A model generated the notes under the pieces. That model did no database searches, had not been told where the DNA came from, and saw nothing but the letters and a program-made list of their open reading frames with translations. Of a stretch of 33,159 nucleotides of DNA, positions 15,089 to 21,336 are shown in pieces. Positions within the stretch are counted from its first letter, which is position 1. Each line of letters starts with the position of its first letter. Made by a program: the position numbers and the translations under genes. Origin of the DNA: an uncultured Bacteroides sp. (GTDB lineage: Bacteria; Bacteroidota; Bacteroidia; Bacteroidales; Bacteroidaceae); the NCBI GenBank assembly GCA_937890825.1, contig CALADS010000091.1, forward strand, positions 1 through 33,159. Reading direction: 5' to 3'.

Positions 15089-17254
15089 TTAGTGTGCTAT
15101 GAATTTTTTGCGATTTTGAATGTAAAGACCTCCCTTTACGGTTTTCATTACGCGACGACCGCTAAGGTCATAAATGGGAGCATCCGTGTTGTTGATGTTC
15201 TCTGTTGCATCAACAATGCCTGTCACTTCGTCATCAAACATGAGCTTTACGGCTTGGGCAGCAGCATTCGCCAAATATGCCTTATTGGCTCCAATGGAAT
15301 CACCCGCATTCATACTGTAAAAACCGACTGTACCGTCTGCTATACCAAATACCAGCTCGTCTGTCCAAGCCTTCGAGGTGAATGTTCCAGAAAGAGCATT
15401 ACCTTCTACAGAGGATGTGGCGGTACCAAGTGTAAGAATGGCTTTCTGTTCATTGGCTGCACCTTTGAGAATGACACCATTATTAGCTGGTATGCCGTTG
15501 GAAATAGGAGTGGCTTTCAATATGCTTGTACTTTCTTTCTTGCCAATATAAGCAGTTGCGCCTGATACAGAGGCTATGTCAAAGGGGAGATATGCTGTAG
15601 CGTATGAAGCAGTACTTACGGTATGAAGGGCTACTTCGAGAGAGGTTACCGGCTTGATATACCATGCACCATCACCACCTTTTGATGCGCTGCTCCATCC
15701 ACCTAATGAATTAGTGTTATAAATCACAAGGTTGCTATTACCTACATTCAGACGATATTGTCCGTCTGCTAATTTGTTGATTTCGTATTCAGCACCTGTC
15801 TCATTCAAGATGGGCTCTTTGCTCGTCTCTGGAGCAGGTACATACTTTTGGGCGTTAGGACTATAAATCTTAAACTTATTTCCCGTAGCTTGTTCTATTT
15901 TCCAAACCGTATTGACATTACTGTTGCTTGCTTCTGCAGTTATTACTTTGTCTCCGTTTGTTGAAGCATCTTTCTTGCGGAACACATTAGAAAGCGTATA
16001 GTATTTACCTGCTTCAAGTTTTATCTTGTGCTCATTTACAAAAGCTTCGGCTTCTGCAAGCGTTTTCTTGGTCTTTAGAGTTTCAAAATCAGTTGCAGTC
16101 AAACCATCGACACATCCTTGAATGGTATCTTGTACCTTGATTAAGTTGTCAAGAAGAAAGCGATTTTCAAAGTTCGATACTTGATCGCTTACTGCTTTAA
16201 GGTCAACTGTTTCAGTTGGTACACTAACTGGAATGATTTTTACACAGTTGCCACCGTCATCTGTGTGTTGGTCATAGTTTCCCCAACTAACGACACCATG
16301 ACATTGAGCTATATTTGCCACATTGATAGTCCAACCATTAGTCGTGAGAATAAAATGATAGCCTCCGACTTTACCATTGTCATAAACTTGTGAGGAAGAA
16401 GTGACTTCGTTTGCCATGGGAATCGGACTATGTCCTCCATTATTAGCAGCTTTTCCGACAAATTTCTTGGCTCCTACATTATAAAAATAGGTACCCATCT
16501 TACCTTTATAAAGCACCCATTGGGCATTGGGGTCATTGGCTACTTTGGAACGGTCATAATCTGTTTTTCCTGAGCCCCAGGTAGATGATACGTTATTGGG
16601 AGCGTCAGCATCATAAATCAGATATTCCTTTTTGTTTTCGTTACTACGTCCAGACTGAAGTACATATACTTTTTCATTGGCTAACTCTTCAACAAAACCC
16701 GGATGGTCTTTTTCGATGCAGAACCATTTTGAACCTTGATCGTTTCCTTGATAGGTTTTTAGGTTATGGCCTGCTCCACCATGCATATTCCAAGAGCCGT
16801 CCTTCCACTGATTATCTGAACCAAGATATTGAAGTGCCCATTTATTACCGTCATTATCCTTTTTGACGAATTTCCAAGTTGAAAAATTGGCTGTAGTCTG
16901 AGCTTTAACCTCAGCTCCGTTAGTATCGTCTGCAGTCAATCCAACTTCATAGAATTGATTGCCGATTTCTACCTTGATTTTATAGCCCTTGGTAGCATCA
17001 CCATCTGCTACTGCCACAAAGATAAAAGCTGCTTTAGCCTTGTCGGCAGTAAACGTCTTGGCTGAACCTATAGACTGTTCTGCCGGACCATTAGGATTGA
17101 CAGTGGCATAGTAGCCTTTGTTTTGTCCTGCACTGCCTAAATTGTAACGAATGGGGTTACTTTCAGTAGAAGCTTTCACACCATCGGGTAATTGTGCCCA
17201 TGCTGTTCCCAAACAAACCAGGAACAACATCAAAAGACTGGTAATCTTTTTCAT
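15089..17254 (-). CDS. secreted multidomain protein with possible beta-trefoil (lectin-like) modules
   Basis: This 721-residue protein begins with a signal peptide ('MKKITSLLMLFLVCLGTAWAQ'). Segments such as 'YYATVNPNG...KAAFIFVAVADGD' (about 48-85), 'KWFCIEKDHPG' (about 176-186) and 'YYTLSNVFRKKD...VWKIEQATGNKFKIYSPNAQKYV' (about 415-470) recur in the style of ricin-type beta-trefoil repeats. This suggests two or three carbohydrate-binding modules, but the call is by eye. A small all-beta domain follows (about 550-690). The C-terminus 'PIYDLSGRRVMKTVKGGLYI' and the last nine residues form the common Prevotella/Bacteroides secreted-protein tail. No catalytic motif is visible. It is transcribed with the small peptide at 14885. 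Confidence 0.8.
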   Translation of the reverse strand: MKKITSLLMLFLVCLGTAWAQLPDGVKASTESNPIRYNLGSAGQNKGYYATVNPNGPAEQSIGSAKTFTADKAKAAFIFVAVADGDATKGYKIKVEIGNQFYEVGLTADDTNGAEVKAQTTANFSTWKFVKKDNDGNKWALQYLGSDNQWKDGSWNMHGGAGHNLKTYQGNDQGSKWFCIEKDHPGFVEELANEKVYVLQSGRSNENKKEYLIYDADAPNNVSSTWGSGKTDYDRSKVANDPNAQWVLYKGKMGTYFYNVGAKKFVGKAANNGGHSPIPMANEVTSSSQVYDNGKVGGYHFILTTNGWTINVANIAQCHGVVSWGNYDQHTDDGGNCVKIIPVSVPTETVDLKAVSDQVSNFENRFLLDNLIKVQDTIQGCVDGLTATDFETLKTKKTLAEAEAFVNEHKIKLEAGKYYTLSNVFRKKDASTNGDKVITAEASNSNVNTVWKIEQATGNKFKIYSPNAQKYVPAPETSKEPILNETGAEYEINKLADGQYRLNVGNSNLVIYNTNSLGGWSSASKGGDGAWYIKPVTSLEVALHTVSTASYATAYLPFDIASVSGATAYIGKKESTSILKATPISNGIPANNGVILKGAANEQKAILTLGTATSSVEGNALSGTFTSKAWTDELVFGIADGTVGFYSMNAGDSIGANKAYLANAAAQAVKLMFDDEVTGIVDATENINNTDAPIYDLSGRRVMKTVKGGLYIQNRKKFIAH

Positions 17255-17391
17255 TTATAGTTAGAATTTAAATGTGGATAATAGAGAAATTCTAATGAGA
17301 AGAGAAATAAATTAAGGTCTTGCAGAAAGGCCTTCATGTAAAATAGGAGGGAATAAAGTGAATATGGCTATTCCACAGCTTTTGTCAACTG

Positions 17392-17435
17392 CAAAAGTAC
17401 ACTGAATATCAATAAGATTTACTATTAGGGGGGGG
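17392..17435 (-). promoter_or_regulatory. promoter-like element with adjacent G8 tract
   Basis: On the minus strand TACTTTTG (17399-17392) fits the -7 consensus, and the start near 17386 would give a leader of about 130 nt for the secreted protein at 17254. No good -33 element is present. A run of eight Gs (17428-17435; C8 on the coding strand) and a TA-repeat (about 17443-17455) lie just upstream. A homopolymer at this distance could alter promoter strength by slippage. Confidence 0.45.
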
Positions 17436-17839
17436 TAAATATTATATATATATATTAAAATTACAAAACGGATGGCATCTTGCCATGGTTATAGGATGTA
17501 CAAGTTGCAATCTAACGCCTTAAAACAAAACCTTAACATCCTCTTGATACAATAATAGAAGTTTTCAGTTACTTTCTCCTTATGGCAACCCAACTCAGTT
17601 TGCTGAGTCGCCCAACTCAAAGAGCTGAGTTGCCCAACTCACTGAAACAAGTAGCCCAACTCAGCAATTCGAGTTGGACAACCTGATAAAGTTTACATTC
17701 ACCTTTCATGGGACTGCCTATTGCAACCTATTCGGGCATATAGATTGAAAAACTCAGGTTTATCTGACTTATTTACCCATGTTTCTGCAATCTCAAGCAC
17801 ATTGATGTTGTGCATTTAGGTTTTCAATATCTCTGCACA
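17436..17839. other. intergenic region between cargo and tra operon
   Basis: No protein frame is credible here. It contains an AT dinucleotide run near 17443, the 22-bp repeat array at 17589-17676, and then unremarkable sequence up to the traA promoter. Confidence 0.5.
17589..17676. repeat. four direct repeats with exact 22-bp period (iteron-like)
   Basis: CCCAACTCA occurs at 17589, 17611, 17633 and 17655, each 22 bp apart. In copies 1, 2 and 4 the second half of the unit is the reverse complement of the first (e.g. CAACTCA..TGAGTTG in copy 2, CCAACTC..GAGTTGG in copy 4), so each is also a dyad. Copy 3 has lost its second arm. The array lies about 200 bp upstream of a ParA-like gene that opens the tra operon. 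A centromere-like site, an iteron or a regulator array are the candidate roles. Confidence 0.85.
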
Positions 17840-17847
17840 TATTTTTG
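17840..17847 (+). promoter_or_regulatory. possible promoter of the tra operon
   Basis: TATTTTTG (17840-17847) fits the -7 consensus. The best -33 candidate is only TTTA at 17815-17818, 21 nt upstream. The start would fall about 25 nt before the traA ATG. The weak -33 suggests dependence on an activator, which is inference. Confidence 0.45.
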
Positions 17848-17876
17848 CTTGCAAATTTAATTCAAGTAAAAACGAC

Positions 17877-18752
17877 ATGATACAGCCCCCCGTCATAGTA
17901 ACCTTTGCCAACCAGAAAGGAGGAGTCGGAAAAACAACTCTTTGTGTGACCTTTGCCAATTACTTGGTGACGAAAGGTGTCCGTCTGGTAATAATCGACT
18001 GTGATTTCCAGCACTCGATTATGAAGTGCCGTAAGACGGACCTTAAAAAATATGGAGAGGAACAGGTGCCTTACGAAGTGTGGGCTTATGAGCCGGATGA
18101 CAAGACGGCCATGACCTCCCTGATTGAAAAGCTGCATAATGATCCGGAGATTGATGTGGTGCTTATGGATTCACCGGGAAGCTTGAAAGCGGAAGGTCTG
18201 GTCCCCATGTTTGTCAATTCAGATATCATCGTTATTCCTTTCCACTATGACCTGGTGACCGTTCCTTCCACAGCCAGTTTCCTGCTTTTTCTGGACAGAC
18301 TTCGCCAGGTAGTTGGAGACCGTATGAATGCCCAACTCTTCATCATTCCCAACCTCAATGACAACCGGGTGGGAAAGCGTTCGGAATTGATACTTTGGGA
18401 CAACACACGGGAAACTTTTTCTAATTACGGTTATGTAACCGGAAAAATACCCAGGCGGGCAGATATGGAACGGTTCAGTACAGTGGCTGCACTGGATATG
18501 CAGATTCGTTATGTTGGTAATGTTTTCGACAAAATCTATTTCAACATTTTCGGCAAGGTAACTCCTATGAGGGAGGCAAAGCTTACCGGAATACAACTGA
18601 CGGATAATCTTAATCCGAAAATAGGCAAGAAAAAAAATCGGGAAGAAGGTGTTACACATATTGCCATGGATGAAGATGGAAATGAAGAAGAACGCGAAGC
18701 AGGAGGTCTGTCTGCTGATACAACCGATAAGGAAAAAACGGAATATGAATGA
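17877..18752 (+). CDS. traA: ParA/MinD-type ATPase, first gene of the tra operon
   Basis: This 291-residue ParA-family ATPase has the deviant Walker A motif 'KGGVGKTT' (residues 14-21) and a Walker B-like 'DVVLMDSPG' near residue 100. The acidic tail (about 250-291) is unusually charged and probably flexible. ParA-like proteins head the tra operons of CTnDOT-type elements, where the gene is called traA. The function may be partition of the excised circle or positioning of the transfer machinery. No ParB gene follows, so a different partner, possibly the next two DNA-binding proteins, is implied. It is preceded by a 22-bp repeat array that could be its centromere. Confidence 0.88.
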   Translation: MIQPPVIVTFANQKGGVGKTTLCVTFANYLVTKGVRLVIIDCDFQHSIMKCRKTDLKKYGEEQVPYEVWAYEPDDKTAMTSLIEKLHNDPEIDVVLMDSPGSLKAEGLVPMFVNSDIIVIPFHYDLVTVPSTASFLLFLDRLRQVVGDRMNAQLFIIPNLNDNRVGKRSELILWDNTRETFSNYGYVTGKIPRRADMERFSTVAALDMQIRYVGNVFDKIYFNIFGKVTPMREAKLTGIQLTDNLNPKIGKKKNREEGVTHIAMDEDGNEEEREAGGLSADTTDKEKTEYE

Positions 18753-18792
18753 CGAGATTAAATTTATCAGTAACCATCAAATAACATAGCGC

Positions 18793-19251
18793 ATGAAAAA
18801 AGACATTCCGGAAATTGGTGACTTGACACAAGGCATCAATGATTCTGACATTATCCTGACGCACAAGTTGCCCGAAATGTTGGAAAAATCATCCGGCCTC
18901 CAGGATCGGACGAATGGTACAAGTGAGAAGAAAACGGAAACTGACGGAGAACCTATCCATCTTTCTCCCTCAAAGGAGGTGGAAGATTATTGGACAGGAT
19001 TTCTGAAAAATTTGGAAATTTCCGATGAAAGTAATGTCAAAAGCGAACGACTGGTATGCAGGCTGGACCGGGATCTGGCAGACTCGCTGGATGACTGCAA
19101 CATCCATAACCGCAGCCGTTCGGATATGGTCAATGCCATTGTCCGTACATTCTTTGATATTTACCTTCTACAGCTTGTGCCGTTTCGCAGAGAAAAGAAA
19201 TCATTGTTTACAAATTTCAATCAAAAAGATTATGAGAAAGAAAAGGACTAA
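18793..19251 (+). CDS. traB: TraB-like conjugative element protein (DUF3408 type)
   Basis: This 152-residue protein has a disordered N-terminal half rich in Glu, Lys and Ser (1-75). The C-terminal domain at about 85-130 ('ERLVCRLDRDLADSLDDCNI', then 'RSDMVNAIVRTFFDIY') has the strand-helix-helix pattern of a ribbon-helix-helix DNA-binding protein. This layout matches the DUF3408 proteins that follow ParA in Bacteroidales ICEs. It starts 40 bp after traA, and its last 20 bp overlap the next gene. A ParB-like role with TraA is plausible but inferred. Confidence 0.72.
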   Translation: MKKDIPEIGDLTQGINDSDIILTHKLPEMLEKSSGLQDRTNGTSEKKTETDGEPIHLSPSKEVEDYWTGFLKNLEISDESNVKSERLVCRLDRDLADSLDDCNIHNRSRSDMVNAIVRTFFDIYLLQLVPFRREKKSLFTNFNQKDYEKEKD

Positions 19252-19828
19252 TTGGACAGAGCAGAAGATTGCGGTTCTTATCCAGCTCTATCCCATAGAA
19301 ACAACCACGAGAACCGCAGAGGTTTTGGGTATGTGCGAACGTGCTGTAAAAGAAAAGGCCCGCAGCTTGGGGCTTAAGAAAGCGGTCAAAAGCCGTTGGA
19401 TGGAGCATGCAGATTATGTACGCAATCATTTTGCTCACCGGTCTTATGCTGAGATAGGCAAGGAATTGGGAATTTCACGGGAATATGCCCGGCGCATTGC
19501 TGTTAGAATGGGATTGAAGCGTACTGCGTTGGAAGATTTTAAGGTGCTTTCACGAATCCATTCTGATATTATGCGGAGGGAAAGACGCAGGGTTATCTTC
19601 GGGCTGAGTCCCATCACCCGCATCAAGGTTGTGTCCAACCGGGCACGGGTAAGACTCCGTTCATGGCTCAAGTCCAAAGGCTACATTGCCGGAGAGGAAT
19701 ACGGCATCCTTTATTATACGGATGACCTTCACCGGATTCAGGAATCAGAGTTGAGAGGAGCCAAACTGGGCTTCCGTTTTCTGCCTTATCCGTCAGAGGA
19801 AACCATTGTATTGTCAAACCTCCTATAA
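19232..19828 (+). CDS. helix-turn-helix protein in the traC position
   Basis: This 198-residue basic protein starts 'MRKKRTNWTEQKIAVLIQLYP' at 19232, overlapping traB by 20 bp. The open frame extends upstream to 19025, but that part is traB read out of frame. Two helix-turn-helix-like segments are visible: 13-50 ('WTEQKIAVLIQLYPIETTTR', then 'ERAVKEKARSLGL'), a SANT/GcrA-like fold, and 68-92 ('SYAEIGKELGISREYARRIA'). The C-terminal 70 residues may add a winged-helix ('RLRSWLKSKGYI'). It is probably a DNA-binding factor of the operon. It does not look like any Tra protein I can name with certainty. Confidence 0.7.
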   Translation: MRKKRTNWTEQKIAVLIQLYPIETTTRTAEVLGMCERAVKEKARSLGLKKAVKSRWMEHADYVRNHFAHRSYAEIGKELGISREYARRIAVRMGLKRTALEDFKVLSRIHSDIMRRERRRVIFGLSPITRIKVVSNRARVRLRSWLKSKGYIAGEEYGILYYTDDLHRIQESELRGAKLGFRFLPYPSEETIVLSNLL

Positions 19829-19836
19829 CTACAGCT

Positions 19837-20493
19837 ATGACCTACGGACAAGTAATCTTTATCCTCTTTGTAGTCTTGATAGGCTACTACGGCTTTCTGA
19901 TATTCATGGACATCCAGCATCTGAAAGCAGCCGAGGCGGCAGCGCAGGAGAATCAATCCGAAGAGGAAATAGACATCACGGATGAAGCCCGCTCCTTTCA
20001 GCCCCAGCAGGTGATACGGGACGATAAGAAGAAGGAAGAGGAAAAGAAGCAGGAAAAAGCCGGAAATGAAAATGGTTCCAACACGGAGAAACAGCAGGCA
20101 ACATCTGATGAGCAACCGAATGAGAATGCTTCTTCTAAAAGTGGTGAAGATGTTCCCGTTCCGGAAGAAACATCTTCAACTGAGAATCCTTCATCCGAAA
20201 CAGCATCACAGACTCAAACAGCTGAGCTGGATAATGCGGATTCCACATCAGCTTCTGATGCTACGGATGAAGATGAAATTGAAGACACTTCCAATGCAGA
20301 TGCCGAAGCAGTCCCGTCGGAAGCTGGAACTTCTGCCGGATCTAACTTATCACCGACCTACCGCGAACCCATCCTGACAGACGGTATTCTGGTGGATGAC
20401 ATCTTCAAAGCCATCGACCGGCTGGCCGAGACCGGTGAATGTGACCTGGGTACCATTATCTATCACTGCGAAAGCATGCGATATGCCGGGTAA
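19837..20493 (+). CDS. traD: TraD-like membrane-anchored acidic protein
   Basis: This 218-residue protein has one N-terminal membrane segment (about 4-23, 'GQVIFILFVVLIGYYGFLIF'). A long, very acidic, Ser/Thr/Glu/Ala-rich linker (about 35-165) follows. The compact C-terminal domain (about 175-218) contains 'ILVDDIFKAIDRLAETGECD'. It starts 8 bp after the previous stop. The position between the DNA-binding genes and traE matches traD of CTnDOT-type elements. Function is unknown; the linker suggests a spacer between the membrane and a cytoplasmic contact. Confidence 0.65.
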   Translation: MTYGQVIFILFVVLIGYYGFLIFMDIQHLKAAEAAAQENQSEEEIDITDEARSFQPQQVIRDDKKKEEEKKQEKAGNENGSNTEKQQATSDEQPNENASSKSGEDVPVPEETSSTENPSSETASQTQTAELDNADSTSASDATDEDEIEDTSNADAEAVPSEAGTSAGSNLSPTYREPILTDGILVDDIFKAIDRLAETGECDLGTIIYHCESMRYAG

Positions 20494-20509
20494 TACACCC
20501 GATACTACT

Positions 20510-20601
20510 TGGACGAAAGTCCACCGTTCCTTTAGCGACCTCTGATACTTGAATGACCTCTGTTCCTTTGGCGATGAAATCCATTATCAAAGAAATATAC
20601 A
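20510..20601 (+). other. stem-loop and direct repeats between traD and traE
   Basis: TGGAC-GAAA-GTCCA (20510-20523) is a hairpin with a GNRA tetraloop. Downstream, GTTCCTTTAGCGA and GTTCCTTTGGCGA (near 20526 and 20561) and two GACCTCTG copies form short direct repeats. The following gene encodes the pilin-like TraE, which is normally needed in excess, so an mRNA processing or stabilising element is conceivable. Confidence 0.35.
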
Positions 20602-21000
20602 ATGAAACAACTTAATCAACTCGTATGCGGAAACCCAAACATCTTCCGCTCTATCCAGCGCTCTTCTGAAAAAGCAGTCAACCGCCTTATGGCCTGCAGT
20701 GTGGTACAGAAATGTCTCATGTTTGTCCTTGCCCTCTGGGTATCGGCAGGTGAACTCATGGCTGCTAGCAAGGGAGCTGCAGGCTTTACCAAAGCCACCC
20801 AGGAAGTGAGTTCCTACCAGACTCCGGTGTCAAACTTGATGAAAGCGATTGCAGCCGTTATAGTTTTAGTAGGAGCTTTTAACGTTTATTTCAAGATGCA
20901 AAACGGCGACCAGGATGTCAAGAAAACTATCATGCTGACGATTGGTGGCTGTATTGCATTTATCGCTCTTTCTGAGGCGCTTCCGCTCTTCTTTAAGTAA
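20602..21000 (+). CDS. traE: TraE, pilin-like inner membrane protein (DUF4134)
   Basis: This 132-residue protein matches the DUF4134 family of Bacteroidales conjugative elements, the presumed VirB2-like pilin or channel subunit. Hydrophobic segments lie at about 35-54 (possible signal), 80-97 ('MKAIAAVIVLVGAFNVYFKM') and 109-131 ('TIMLTIGGCIAFIALSEALP'). The conserved short linker 'NGDQDVKK' joins the last two. The gene is immediately followed by the VirB3-like traF and the ATPase traG, the usual B2-B3-B4 order. Confidence 0.9.
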   Translation: MKQLNQLVCGNPNIFRSIQRSSEKAVNRLMACSVVQKCLMFVLALWVSAGELMAASKGAAGFTKATQEVSSYQTPVSNLMKAIAAVIVLVGAFNVYFKMQNGDQDVKKTIMLTIGGCIAFIALSEALPLFFK

Positions 21001-21029
21001 TCCAATCTGTCAACATACTATCCAGAATT

Positions 21030-21320
21030 ATGACGATGAATCAGGAGGGTTATCCCGTTTTCAAAGGCTTGCAGAAACCGCTGGAGTTCATGGGCATACG
21101 CGGCCGTTTTCTGACATTGGCAGCAGCGGCCATCGGTGTGTCGTTTGTAGGTTTTATCGGCTTCTCCATCGCTTTGGGAAAGCTTGCCGGGTTCATCGCC
21201 ATGCTGGTGATGGCAGTGGTCGGATTGGTCACCATTTACGTCAAGCAGCGTGGCGGTCTCCACAACAAACGGCGGGCAAAGGGTATCTATGTTTACAAGA
21301 ATCTGAGACGCAACTCGTAA
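21030..21320 (+). CDS. traF: TraF, VirB3-like membrane protein (DUF4133)
   Basis: This 96-residue protein begins 'MTMNQEGYPVFKGLQKPLEF', the hallmark of DUF4133 TraF proteins. It has two membrane segments (about 28-48 and 50-70) and a basic C-terminal tail ('RGGLHNKRRAKGIYVYKNLR'). VirB3-like proteins work with the VirB4 ATPase, here the next gene, 16 bp downstream. An internal Met at residue 3 is an alternative start. Confidence 0.9.
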   Translation: MTMNQEGYPVFKGLQKPLEFMGIRGRFLTLAAAAIGVSFVGFIGFSIALGKLAGFIAMLVMAVVGLVTIYVKQRGGLHNKRRAKGIYVYKNLRRNS

Positions 21321-21336
21321 AACTATTTCAAAGATT

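Noticed and set aside
17589..17676. CRISPR array
   Set aside because: The 22-bp units have no spacers of constant unique length, there are only four copies, and no cas genes are near.
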